Positions 26,924-35,716 of a DNA stretch of 41,685 nt are shown here, one piece after another. The DNA lies in the NCBI GenBank assembly GCA_031271665.1, contig JAISVI010000060.1, positions 1-41,685 on the forward strand, written 5' to 3'. Positions within the stretch are counted from its first letter, which is position 1. Each line of letters begins with the position of its first letter. A program made the translations under genes and the position numbers. Under the pieces are notes generated by a model that was not told where the DNA came from, made no database searches, and worked only from the letters and a program-made list of their open reading frames with translations. Source of the DNA: Oscillospiraceae bacterium (GTDB lineage: Bacteria; Bacillota; Clostridia; Oscillospirales; UBA929).

Positions 26924-27532
26924 CTACATCTTCCCCCTTACCCGCAGAGGCAGTCCAAGGCGGCGGGCAAGGTTTTCACAGGCGGGCGCGTCGGCTTCGC
27001 CCTCTACAATACTCAAAACAACCTCGGGGATATGGGCTTTCGCTTTAGCGGCAAAATCAAGCACCGCGTCAAACGCGCCCTCGCCGTGTTCGGGGCGGCA
27101 GACGCGCGCGTAGTCCCGCGCGTTCGCGGCGTTAAGGGACACGGACGCGCAGTCGATAAGCCCGTTAAACTCCGGGGTTATGTCGCGCCCCGCGATAAGA
27201 CTTCCCTGTCCGTTTGTGTTAAGGCGCACGCGCATACCCGGCCATTCGCTTTTTATCTGTCTCGCGACACCGGTAAGCGCGTCAAGGCGCTCGGTCGGCT
27301 CGCCAAAGCCGCAGAAAACAATCTCGCCGCAGTCTGCCGCGCCCATCCGGCGCAGCGCGGCAAGCACCTCTTCCTCCTGCGGCTCGCGGTCAAGCCAAAG
27401 GCTTTCCGCCTCGCCCACCGCGCTTTGCCCCTCGCGCACGCAGAAGGCACAGCGGTTTGAACAGCGGTTTGTAAGATTGATATAAAGGTTTTTACCTACC
27501 CTGTACACCGGTTGGAATGCCAAAAAAACCGA
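26924..27532 (-). CDS. TatD-associated radical SAM protein (probable TTG start, approximate)
   Basis: LYINLTNRCSNRCAFCVRE (CxxxCxxC), downstream of and overlapping tatD. Confidence 0.82.
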   Translation of the reverse strand, partial: SVFLAFQPVYRVGKNLYINLTNRCSNRCAFCVREGQSAVGEAESLWLDREPQEEEVLAALRRMGAADCGEIVFCGFGEPTERLDALTGVARQIKSEWPGMRVRLNTNGQGSLIAGRDITPEFNGLIDCASVSLNAANARDYARVCRPEHGEGAFDAVLDFAAKAKAHIPEVVLSIVEGEADAPACENLARRLGLPLRVRGKM

Positions 27533-28274
27533 CCCCGTTTTGAAAAGTAATTTCCGCCGCCTCGTCCGCGCCGACTCCCCAAATCCCCGCAAGCGTTTCC
27601 GTCACGGCGGTAAGCATGGTCGAGTCGCTGCGCGCCCCGCGCCACGGCTGCGGCGCGAGATAGGGCGCGTCCGTCTCGATCATCACGCGCCCGCGCGGCA
27701 CCGCCGTTGCCGCCTCGCGCACCCGACGGGCGTTCGGAAAGGTGATTACGCCGGTAAAGCTTATATACCAGCCCTTTTTGACAAGCTCCCGCGCCATCTC
27801 GGCGCTTCCCGAAAAGCAGTGGAAAACACCGCGCAGCCCCGGAAAGTCGTCTATCGCGCGAAGCGAGTCCGCGTGGGCGTCGCGGTCATGGAAGATCACC
27901 GGGACGTTATGGGCCGCCGCAAGCTGTAACTGCGCGTACAGCGCCCTTTTCTGAACGTCGCGTCCCGGGGTGTCGTAATGGTAGTCAAATCCGACCTCGC
28001 CCAGCGCGACGCATTTTTTGTCTTTAAGCATGGCGGAAAGCATATCGGCGGCGTTTGCGTCAAGGGTGTCGGCGCTTCCGGGATGGACGCCGCAGGCGGC
28101 CCAGACATGGGCAAACTCCCCCGCAAGGGCAACCGCCCTGCGCGAGGAGTCTATGTCGCTGCCGGGATTAAGCACAAGCTCTACCCCCTTAGAGGGCAGC
28201 GAAAGGAGAATCTCCTTCCTGTCGGCGTCAAAGCGCGCGTCGTCGTAATGGGCGTGCGTGTCAAAGAAGCGCAT
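27492..28274 (-). CDS. TatD-family DNase
   Basis: FFDTHAHYDD, GEVGFDYHYD, PVIFHDRDAH, GVFHCFSGS, METDAPYLAPQPWRGARSD. Confidence 0.93.
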   Translation of the reverse strand: MRFFDTHAHYDDARFDADRKEILLSLPSKGVELVLNPGSDIDSSRRAVALAGEFAHVWAACGVHPGSADTLDANAADMLSAMLKDKKCVALGEVGFDYHYDTPGRDVQKRALYAQLQLAAAHNVPVIFHDRDAHADSLRAIDDFPGLRGVFHCFSGSAEMARELVKKGWYISFTGVITFPNARRVREAATAVPRGRVMIETDAPYLAPQPWRGARSDSTMLTAVTETLAGIWGVGADEAAEITFQNGVGFFGIPTGVQGR

Positions 28275-29127
28275 CGCCGCCCTCGCTTTCGGCGTCCGCC
28301 CTGCCTTGCTTCGCCGCGCCCTTCAGAACCGTCACTTCGCTTTTATGAAAGGTTTTTACCGGCATGTCCGGCGCGGCGTCAAGCCGTACGCTTAACTGCC
28401 CGCGCAGAAGCGATACCCCGGTCACAGTCCCCTTCCCCTGCGGTGTGCGCACAACGGAGTCCGCGCGCGGGGTGTTGGCAAGCAGATCCTCATACGCGTC
28501 CTGCTCGTATTTAAGACAGCACATAAGCCTTCCGCAGGTGCCGGAAATCTTGGTGGGGTTAAGGGAAAGGCTTTGCTCCTTGGCCATTTTAATGGATACG
28601 GGCTGGAACTCGTCAAGGAAGCTTGCGCAGCAGAAGGGTCTTCCGCATACGCCAAGACCGCCAAGCAGCTTGGCCTCGTCGCGTACGCCCACCTGCCTAA
28701 GCTCTATGCGCGTACGGAACACCTGGGCCAAATCCCGCACAAGATCGCGGAAATCAACGCGCCCGTCTGCGGTAAAGAAGAACACTATCTTAGAGCTGTC
28801 AAAGGTGTATTCCACCGTGACAAGCTTCATCTGAAGGCCGTGTTCGCCAATCTTTTTAAGGAATATTCCGGCGGCCTGCTCTTCCTTCTGCTCGTTTTTG
28901 CGCAGAGTTTCCATGTCTTCGGGCGTGGCGATGCGGATTATCTTTCTAAGCGGCGGCACGATTTTCTCGTCCTCGACTTCCCGGCGGGTCATAACGCATT
29001 CGCCGAACTCAAGGCCGCGCTGGGTGTCGGCGATAACTTCCGTACCCTTGCGCAGATCATGTTTTCCCGGGTCAAAGTAATATACGCGCCCGACCTTGCG
29101 GAACCGGACGCCGACAACGGTGGTCAA
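28261..29127 (-). CDS. ricT: PSP1-domain protein RicT/YaaT
   Basis: VVGVRFRKVGRVYYFDPG, GRPFCCASFL, KISGTCGRLMCCLKYE. Confidence 0.92.
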   Translation of the reverse strand: MTTVVGVRFRKVGRVYYFDPGKHDLRKGTEVIADTQRGLEFGECVMTRREVEDEKIVPPLRKIIRIATPEDMETLRKNEQKEEQAAGIFLKKIGEHGLQMKLVTVEYTFDSSKIVFFFTADGRVDFRDLVRDLAQVFRTRIELRQVGVRDEAKLLGGLGVCGRPFCCASFLDEFQPVSIKMAKEQSLSLNPTKISGTCGRLMCCLKYEQDAYEDLLANTPRADSVVRTPQGKGTVTGVSLLRGQLSVRLDAAPDMPVKTFHKSEVTVLKGAAKQGRADAESEGGDALL

Positions 29128-29145
29128 CAGTTTTCCCCCTTAGGG

Positions 29146-29216
29146 ATAATTGACAATTGACAATTGTTTCTGCCAACTATTAATCGTCCATTGTCAATTG
29201 TCCATTGTCAATTGAC
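29146..29216. repeat. TTGACAATTGACAAT-type repeat cluster with opposed halves
   Basis: ATAATTGACAATTGACAATTG ... CCATTGTCAATTGTCCATTGTCAATTGA. Confidence 0.85.
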
Positions 29217-29931
29217 TTAACAGGTGTGCGCAGGCGGCGGGAACGGCGACATTGCGTTCCTGCTCGTCAAGAAGCTTTGTTACGGTATCCGCGAGTGTGT
29301 CCAGAATGGCGGAAGGGGTCTGCGCCAACGCCTTGGCGGTGTGGGTCAGAAGGCTTTCCAAAAAAAGCGCGAACTCCTCGCGGGAGAGCCTTGTAAGCCC
29401 CATGACCGCGGCGCAGACAGCAAGCTCACCCGGCGCGCCCGGCATTTGGTTAAGCGCCGAGATAAGCTCCTTTGCCTGCTTGTCCGTTTCGGGATTTATG
29501 CCCGCCGCCGCCCCGGAGGGCGGCATACGGTGCAGGGCGCAGCGGCTTCGCACCGTGGGCAGAAGCCCCTCGGCCTTTGAGGCAAGAAGGATAAAAAGCA
29601 CGTACGGCGGCGGCTCTTCGATGATTTTCAAAAGCGCGTTCTGCGATATTTCGCTAAGGCCGTCCGCACTTTTGATAAGGAATACGCGCCACGGCGTTAA
29701 AAGCGGGCGGGTAAACGCCTGGGCGCGCATGTGACGTACGCGCTCGGCCTGATCCTTCGTGTCCGCGCCGTCAAGCTCGTACAAATCCGGATGCCCTGTC
29801 TCCGTTAAGAGCGCGATGTCAACTCCAAGCCGCTTCGCGGCAAGCTTCCGCCCGTCTTCCGGAAGCCCGCCCTCAAGGATAAGCGCCTGTACGTCAATAA
29901 GGGCGCTAGAATTTATGGAAGCCTTCGACAT
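29194..29931 (-). CDS. holB: DNA polymerase III subunit delta' (HolB-like)
   Basis: QAERVRHMRAQAFTRPLLTPWRVFLIKSADGLSEISQNALLKIIEEPPPYVLFILLAS. Confidence 0.85.
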   Translation of the reverse strand: MSKASINSSALIDVQALILEGGLPEDGRKLAAKRLGVDIALLTETGHPDLYELDGADTKDQAERVRHMRAQAFTRPLLTPWRVFLIKSADGLSEISQNALLKIIEEPPPYVLFILLASKAEGLLPTVRSRCALHRMPPSGAAAGINPETDKQAKELISALNQMPGAPGELAVCAAVMGLTRLSREEFALFLESLLTHTAKALAQTPSAILDTLADTVTKLLDEQERNVAVPAACAHLLSQLTMDN

Positions 29932-30229
29932 TAAGGACAAAGACGGTCGCGCCGCCGACGGTGATTTCCACGGGCATGGCGGAGTAATAGCCAAGGCCCA
30001 TCTCGCTTGTTGTCGGAACGACCTGACGGCGGGAATTGCTGTATTTTTCGATGCACTCCAGCGCGCCCTTCAGCTTGTCGTCCTCAAGGCCAAGGATCAC
30101 CGTGACGTTGCCGGACTGAAGAAACCCGCCGGTAGTGGCAAGCTTCGTAACGGGGTATCCGCCCTCGGTAAGCTTCTTTATAACGGTGTGCGCGTCGTCA
30201 TGGTTAAGTATCGCAAGCAGCAGCTTCAC
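29906..30229 (-). CDS. darA: PII-like cyclic-di-AMP receptor (DarA/PstA family)
   Basis: MKLLLAILNHDDAHTVIKKLTEGGYPVTKLATTGGFLQSGNVTVILGLEDDKL. Confidence 0.9.
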   Translation of the reverse strand: MKLLLAILNHDDAHTVIKKLTEGGYPVTKLATTGGFLQSGNVTVILGLEDDKLKGALECIEKYSNSRRQVVPTTSEMGLGYYSAMPVEITVGGATVFVLNVEGFHKF

Positions 30230-31575
30230 AGAATCTCCTCCTTAATTACGCTTATAGAGAAATCCGCCTCTCCCCCATCATAACACAGTTCACGAAGGAT
30301 TGCGATATGTTTTTTGTCGATTTTTTCTCCCGGCGCGACAAGGGGAACGCCGGGAGGGTACGGTGCAAGCGGCTCGGCCGCTACGCGCCCCGCCGCCTTT
30401 TCAAGCCTTATCTGCTCGCGGGGGGCGAAAAACGCCTCGCGCGGGCAAAGAACAGTTTCGGGCAGCGGAAGGGGCGCAAGAGTCCCCGTGCCGCCCAAAC
30501 TGCCCGGCGATACCGCGCCTATGGCGGCGCGCAGAGCTTTCCGGCTTTCCGGCGTGTCGTTTGGACTAAGTATAAAAACGATGTTCTTATCGTCCGCCAT
30601 CTCGCACATAACGCCGAAATCTTCCGCGATCCTAAGCGCGTCGCGGTATCCGCAGCCCGTATACAGGCAAAGCCGCGCCGCGTCAATCTTGATGCTCGCT
30701 TTTGGTTGCGCGTTGTGAGTTAAAGACAAAACCGACCCAAATTCCCGCCGCAGGCTTTCCGCGAAGCCGCCAACCTCCGCCCAGCGCTCTTTGCCGTCCC
30801 GCTCAAGCGCCGAAAAAGCGCCGTCCATAGAGGCAAGCATCGGGTATGACGGCGAGGATGTGCCGAACACCGAGGTCATATAACGCGCGCGCGGCGCGTC
30901 ACGGGCGTCCGACAAAAGCATAAAGGCCGCCTGCCCCAGCGCGGGCAGCGTCTTATGCGCCGAGCATACGGCAATCCGCGCGCCGTGAAGCGGGCTTTGC
31001 CCGCCCGGCAGGAACATAAGGTGCGCGCCGTGCGCCGCGTCAGCGATAACCGGGATTTCACGCCCGCTCTCCGTGCGCCACGCGCGGTCTTCCGAAAGCA
31101 CACCGTAGTATGTCGGACAGGTGAGAAAGACGCAGGCAATGTCCTCCGGCAGGGGGCGGGGCGTAAGCGCCGCGCTTATGCCGAACGGAGCAAGCCGTTC
31201 GCGCGTAAGGTAAAGCGGACGAAGGCCGAGCATGGCCAGCGCGTGAAGCGCGCTTTTGTGGCAGTTCCTGTCAAGCGCGACCGTGTCCCCGGGTTTAGTA
31301 AGCGCCGCAAGCGCGGCGAAAACCCCTTGGGTCGCGCCGCCCGTAAGGAAAAGCGCGGCCTGCGCGCCGTAAAGCCGGGCGCACCGCGCCTCGGCCATAC
31401 GGATATGGCCGTTTTGCTCGGTGTAAAGGCTCCCAGTTTCCCCAAGCTCGGTGAAGTCTATGCGCGCCGCGCCGTCAAACGGCGGCGGAAGGACGCCCTT
31501 ATGCCCCGGCATGTGGAACCGGTGCGTCCCCCGCGCCGCCAGTTCCCCAAGCGCGGCGGCAAGCGAATGCGTCAT
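30226..31575 (-). CDS. PLP-dependent Orn/Lys/Arg decarboxylase-family protein
   Basis: RFHMPGHKG, FLTGGATQGVFAAL, DAAHGAHL, CSAHKTLPALGQAA. Confidence 0.92.
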   Translation of the reverse strand: MTHSLAAALGELAARGTHRFHMPGHKGVLPPPFDGAARIDFTELGETGSLYTEQNGHIRMAEARCARLYGAQAALFLTGGATQGVFAALAALTKPGDTVALDRNCHKSALHALAMLGLRPLYLTRERLAPFGISAALTPRPLPEDIACVFLTCPTYYGVLSEDRAWRTESGREIPVIADAAHGAHLMFLPGGQSPLHGARIAVCSAHKTLPALGQAAFMLLSDARDAPRARYMTSVFGTSSPSYPMLASMDGAFSALERDGKERWAEVGGFAESLRREFGSVLSLTHNAQPKASIKIDAARLCLYTGCGYRDALRIAEDFGVMCEMADDKNIVFILSPNDTPESRKALRAAIGAVSPGSLGGTGTLAPLPLPETVLCPREAFFAPREQIRLEKAAGRVAAEPLAPYPPGVPLVAPGEKIDKKHIAILRELCYDGGEADFSISVIKEEIL

Positions 31576-32636
31576 ATATGCCTTACGCTTGCGCAGACGC
31601 ACACAAGCGGGTCGATGTCGGCGTATACGTCCGCGCCGACCGCGATATCCGAAGAGCCAAGATTCACCGCGACAGCGTCAATGCCCGCCCGCCCCAATAC
31701 TTTAAGCTTTTTGCCGTCCGCAAGGCGCAGAACGGGCGCGCTTTCCCCGCGTATAAGCCGCGCAAGCGCTTTGGCGAACGTTGGCGGGCGTGTCTGCGCG
31801 GTTCTTCCCAGTCCGTCGGCAGTACCCATCGGGACAATTCCGGCGCGTGCCGCCTTTTTAATCGCCTTTCCGCCCAGAACCGCCCCGGCGGGCTTATGCC
31901 CCGTGTCGGTAAGACTTGCGCGCAGTTTTGCCGCCGGAACAAGCCCGGCTCTTCGCCACTCCGGCGCGCCGCCAAGGGCAACGCCGACGCGCAAGGCGTC
32001 GTACGGCTCGGTCTTAGGTTCGCTTAAAAGCGCGCCGACCCCCGCCGCGTGTATCAAGCCCGTTTCAATCTTCGCCGCGCGCAGCCCCTCGACCACGCCG
32101 CCGAACGACTGCGACTGCGCGAGAAGCGCCTTGCGCGCGCCGTACGGGGCGTACTGCGTGTAAAGGCCGGTGAACGCGATACTTCCCATATAGCGGTATA
32201 CGGAGAGGATTTTATCGGGTTCGGTGTGCGAAAACCCGTAATGCCCGAACCCCGTGTCCACGCGCACATGCGCCTCGGCAACCGTTCCGCGCCGCTCGGC
32301 AAGGCCGGAAAGCGCCATTGCGGAATCCTGCCCGCCCACCGTGGCGATAACCCCAAGGTCTATTATGCGCTCTACCTCCGCGGGGTCGCAGGTCGGGCGC
32401 AGCATAAGGATGTCGATGTCCGCGAATTCCCCGGCGCGCAGCTTCTCCGCCTCGGCCGTATCGCCGACCGCGAAGAACCGTACCCCCTCTTCGTAAAGGA
32501 ACTTCGCCGTCGGCACAAGCCCCAGACCGTACGCGTTATGCGCAAGCACGCCGATCAGGGCGCGCCCCCCGGCCCTTTCCCGGATAATCCCAAGATTATT
32601 TTTAAGCGCGGCCCTTGACACAACCAATTCCGTCAT
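31572..32636 (-). CDS. alr: Alanine racemase-family PLP protein
   Basis: ALIGVLAHNAYGLG (Lys of the usual VKANAYG motif not seen), HVRVDTGFGHYGF, ...VPMGTADGLGR. Confidence 0.8.
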   Translation of the reverse strand: MTELVVSRAALKNNLGIIRERAGGRALIGVLAHNAYGLGLVPTAKFLYEEGVRFFAVGDTAEAEKLRAGEFADIDILMLRPTCDPAEVERIIDLGVIATVGGQDSAMALSGLAERRGTVAEAHVRVDTGFGHYGFSHTEPDKILSVYRYMGSIAFTGLYTQYAPYGARKALLAQSQSFGGVVEGLRAAKIETGLIHAAGVGALLSEPKTEPYDALRVGVALGGAPEWRRAGLVPAAKLRASLTDTGHKPAGAVLGGKAIKKAARAGIVPMGTADGLGRTAQTRPPTFAKALARLIRGESAPVLRLADGKKLKVLGRAGIDAVAVNLGSSDIAVGADVYADIDPLVCVCASVRHI

Positions 32637-33229
32637 TCAAGACACCCTCCTTTCGCGGCGTAATAACAATCCTTCTGCCATTCTTCAGGATTTTTGGCGA
32701 TATACTCGCAGATTCTTCTATATACGGATTTGTTTCTGACAACGTAATCATGGTAAGCTCTTTGGAACAATTTAAATCCGCATTCTTTATGTATATAGCG
32801 TTTCAATGTGGATACAAACGCGGGAATTGTATCGTTTGCGCGGGAACGCGTCCACGCTGCCTCATTTATAGGCCTTAAATCTTCTTTATTGTTGGCAAGA
32901 TGTACGCGAAGTAAGATGTGGAGGTGATTGGGCATAACAACATACTTCTTAATAACAATATTCGCATAATGACTTCCGACAATCGCGATGTATTTATCGG
33001 CAATACGACCATACTCAGACAAACGAACATACGGGGCTTCTTTGGGAAACGGCGGGACGTCGAGGACGCCTTGAGTGGGCGGGACGTCGAGGACGCCGTC
33101 CCCTACAACTTCGCCCAACATCTCATGTCTTCCTTCGACGCAGATCGTAATGAAGTAGACACCGGTATTTGAGTAACAGAAATCTTCTAACCGTATTTGT
33201 TTCCTGACGGGCAGTTCCTTCATCGACAA
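32633..33229 (-). CDS. RAYT (REP-associated tyrosine) transposase, IS200-like Y1
   Basis: YFITICVEGRHEMLGEV, IVIKKYVVMPNHLHILL (HUH), STLKRYIHKECG..LFQRAYHDYVVRN. Confidence 0.88.
   Translation of the reverse strand: MSMKELPVRKQIRLEDFCYSNTGVYFITICVEGRHEMLGEVVGDGVLDVPPTQGVLDVPPFPKEAPYVRLSEYGRIADKYIAIVGSHYANIVIKKYVVMPNHLHILLRVHLANNKEDLRPINEAAWTRSRANDTIPAFVSTLKRYIHKECGFKLFQRAYHDYVVRNKSVYRRICEYIAKNPEEWQKDCYYAAKGGCLE
33051..33106 (-). repeat. GTAG-hairpin REP (33078-33106) plus partial copy (33051-33070) inside the RAYT coding sequence
   Basis: GTAGGGGACGGCGTCCTCGACGTCCCGCC followed by GGCGTCCTCGACGTCCCGCC. Confidence 0.85.
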
Positions 33230-33283
33230 CTATAGTCCCTCCCGCGTGAACGCGCCTCTTTTTTGCAGACCTTTGGGATCGTT

Positions 33284-33312
33284 GTAGGGGACGGCGTCCT
33301 CGACGTCCCGCC
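33284..33312 (+). repeat. GTAG-hairpin REP, inverted relative to the copy in RAYT
   Basis: GTAGGGGACGGCGTCCTCGACGTCCCGCC. Confidence 0.85.
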
Positions 33313-33343
33313 GTTTCCTCTACGCCTCCGCTACACTGCCTTC

Positions 33344-34327
33344 TTACCCCTTTGCCGTGAAGTCAAACGGCGGTCTGATTATCCCGCGCTCGGTGACAAG
33401 CGCGGTGATAAGCGCCGCGTCCGTGACGTCGAAGGCGGGGTTTCTTACCTTCACGCCCTCCGGGGCAAGGCGCGAAGAATACATAAGCGTGGTCACCTCA
33501 TCCGCGCCGCGCTCTTCTATTACGATGTCAGACCCGGACGCGCAGTCCGCGTCAATGCTTGAAAACGGCGCGCAGACATAGAAAGGTATGCCGAAATGTT
33601 TGGCAAGCACCGCAAGGGTAAGCGTGCCGATTTTGTTTGCCGTGTCGCCGTTGGCGGCAACGCGGTCCGCGCCGGTGAACACCGCGCCGACGCGCCCCTC
33701 TTTCATCATCGCCCCGGCCATGCCGTCGCATATAAGCGTCACGTCCGCGCCGCTTCGCATAAGCTCGAAAGCGGTAAGCCGCGCGCCCTGAAGCAGGGGG
33801 CGCGTTTCGTCACAGTAGATTTTAAGGCCGTAGCCCCGGCTGTTGGCAAGGTAAATCGGCGCGAGCGCCGTGCCGTACTCCGCCGCCGCCAGCGCGCCCG
33901 CGTTGCAGTGCGTAAGCACGCCCATGCCGGGAGAAAGCAGGGAAACGCCGTGTTCGCCTATGGCGCGGCAGGCCGCGCGGTCCTCTTCCTCTATGGCGCG
34001 CGCCTCGCAAAGCAGTTCCCGCGCGCCGCCGCCGTTTTTCCATACGGAAAGCATACGTTTAAGCGCCGCGCGCAGATTGACCGCCGTGGGGCGCGCCGAA
34101 TCCAGATACGCGGCGACCTCCCCGGCCTTGTCGGGCGAAGCCTTCGCGCCCATATAAAACCCATAGGCCGCCGCCGCGCCGATGGCGGGCGCGCCGCGAA
34201 CGCTAAGGGTTTTGATCGCCCCGTAAACATCCTCGGGCGTCCTTAGCGTAAGATACACTTCCTCGCCGGGCAGGCGCGTCTGGTCAAGTATGGTAAGCGC
34301 GCCGTCCTGAAAGCGGTATGTGAACAT
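33344..34327 (-). CDS. mtnA: S-methyl-5-thioribose-1-phosphate isomerase
   Basis: LSVRGAPAIGAAAAYG, LTHCNAGALAAAEYGTAL, VFTGADRVAANGDTANKIGT. Confidence 0.93.
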   Translation of the reverse strand: MFTYRFQDGALTILDQTRLPGEEVYLTLRTPEDVYGAIKTLSVRGAPAIGAAAAYGFYMGAKASPDKAGEVAAYLDSARPTAVNLRAALKRMLSVWKNGGGARELLCEARAIEEEDRAACRAIGEHGVSLLSPGMGVLTHCNAGALAAAEYGTALAPIYLANSRGYGLKIYCDETRPLLQGARLTAFELMRSGADVTLICDGMAGAMMKEGRVGAVFTGADRVAANGDTANKIGTLTLAVLAKHFGIPFYVCAPFSSIDADCASGSDIVIEERGADEVTTLMYSSRLAPEGVKVRNPAFDVTDAALITALVTERGIIRPPFDFTAKG

Positions 34328-35716
34328 CTATTTCCCCGCGAGGTAGGCGATCATGCTCTCCGCCGCGATCTTGCCCGCGCCCATCGCCTTTATAACCGTG
34401 GCCGCGCCGGTGGAGATGTCGCCGCCGGCATACACGCCGGGGCGGCTTGTCTCGCCCGTGTCCGGGTTTGTCACCACACAGCCCCAGCGGTCGAATTCAA
34501 GTCCCCGCTCGGTCTGGCGCAGAAGCGGGTTGGGAGATGTGCCGATTGCGGAAATAACGCAGTCGCACTCGACGGTGAAGCGGCTTCCCGGTTTCGGGAC
34601 GGGGCGGCGGCGTCCGGAGGCGTCCGGCTCGCCAAGTTCCATTTCCTCGCAGACCATGCCCGACACCCGGAAATCGTCCCCGCCCAGTATCTCCACGGGG
34701 GCGGTAAGGAATTTGAAGACGATGCCCTCTTCCATGGCGTGGTGTATCTCTTCCTTGCGGGCGGGCAGTTCGGCCTCGCCCCTGCGGTAGACGACCGTCA
34801 CGTTGCCGCCGCTTAAACGCTTGGCGCAGCGGGCGGCGTCCATGGCCACGTTGCCGCCGCCGACGACCGCCGCGTTTTTGAATACGGGCGCGGGCGTTTC
34901 CGCATCCGGCTCGTACGCCTTCATAAGGTTAATTCGTGTAAGGAATTCGTTGGCGGAGTATACGCCGATAAGGCTTTCTCCCGGGACTTTCATAAATGTG
35001 GGAAGCCCCGCGCCAACGCCGATAAACACCGCGCCGAAGCCGCGCGCGAACAAGTCGTCTATTGAAAGAACGCGCCCGACGACCATATTCGTCTCGATCT
35101 TCACGCCCATGTCTTTAAGGCTTTCTATCTCGCGCCCCGCCACGGCCTTCGGAAGACGGAACTCGGGTATGCCGTAGATAAGCACCCCGCCCGGCGTGTG
35201 GAACGCCTCGAACATAGTGACCTCCACCCCGGCGGCGGCAAGTACGCCCGCGCAGGTAAGCCCCGCCGGGCCGGTCCCGATAACCGCGGCGCGATGCCCC
35301 GTAGGCGCGGCGCCGGACAATGCCTTTGGCACGGCGCTGTCCGCCGCGTAGCGCTCAAGCCGCCCGATGGCCACCGGCTCGCCCTTCAGTCCCCGGACGC
35401 AAAGCTCTTCGCACTGGGTCTCCTGCGGGCAGACGCGCCCGCATATGGCGGGCAGCGCGTTTGTCCTTCGCAGAATCTCAAGCGCCGTATCCGCGTCGCC
35501 GCTTTTAAGCGGCGTTATAAAGGCGGGGATGTCAACCCCGACGGGACAGCCCTTTACACAGGGCTTATGCTTGCAGCCAAGGCAGCGCTCGGCCTCGCTT
35601 TTCGCCTGTTCGGCGGTATAGCCAAGGGCGACCTCGGTGAAATTGGTATTGCGCGTGTCCGGGCTTTGCTCGGGCATCGGCGTTTTGTTAAGCTGCATAT
35701 TAGGCATGTTCTGCAC
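34328..35716 (-). CDS. NADPH-dependent glutamate synthase small subunit-like / NfnB-type flavoprotein
   Basis: ERCLGCKHKPCVKGCPVGVDIPAFI, CGRVCPQETQCEELC, GTGPAGLTCAGVLA, GGDISTGAATVIKAMGAGK. Confidence 0.9.
   Translation of the reverse strand: MQNMPNMQLNKTPMPEQSPDTRNTNFTEVALGYTAEQAKSEAERCLGCKHKPCVKGCPVGVDIPAFITPLKSGDADTALEILRRTNALPAICGRVCPQETQCEELCVRGLKGEPVAIGRLERYAADSAVPKALSGAAPTGHRAAVIGTGPAGLTCAGVLAAAGVEVTMFEAFHTPGGVLIYGIPEFRLPKAVAGREIESLKDMGVKIETNMVVGRVLSIDDLFARGFGAVFIGVGAGLPTFMKVPGESLIGVYSANEFLTRINLMKAYEPDAETPAPVFKNAAVVGGGNVAMDAARCAKRLSGGNVTVVYRRGEAELPARKEEIHHAMEEGIVFKFLTAPVEILGGDDFRVSGMVCEEMELGEPDASGRRRPVPKPGSRFTVECDCVISAIGTSPNPLLRQTERGLEFDRWGCVVTNPDTGETSRPGVYAGGDISTGAATVIKAMGAGKIAAESMIAYLAGK

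Noticed and set aside
26924-28274. tatD/radical SAM overlap as a novel fusion or system
   Set aside because: TatD-associated radical SAM proteins are a recognised recurrent gene pair in Firmicutes
29194-29931. HolB lacking a clear Walker A motif as a sign of pseudogenisation
   Set aside because: Clamp-loader delta' subunits can naturally lack a functional P-loop; the rest of the protein looks intact
30955-32163. 402-aa plus-strand ORF opposite the decarboxylase and alr
   Set aside because: Spans two well-supported minus-strand genes and has an Arg/Ala/Pro-rich shadow composition
33263-33562. 99-aa ORF MQTFGIVVGDGVLDVPPFP...
   Set aside because: Its only similarity to RAYT is the translated REP repeat; the remainder is antisense to mtnA
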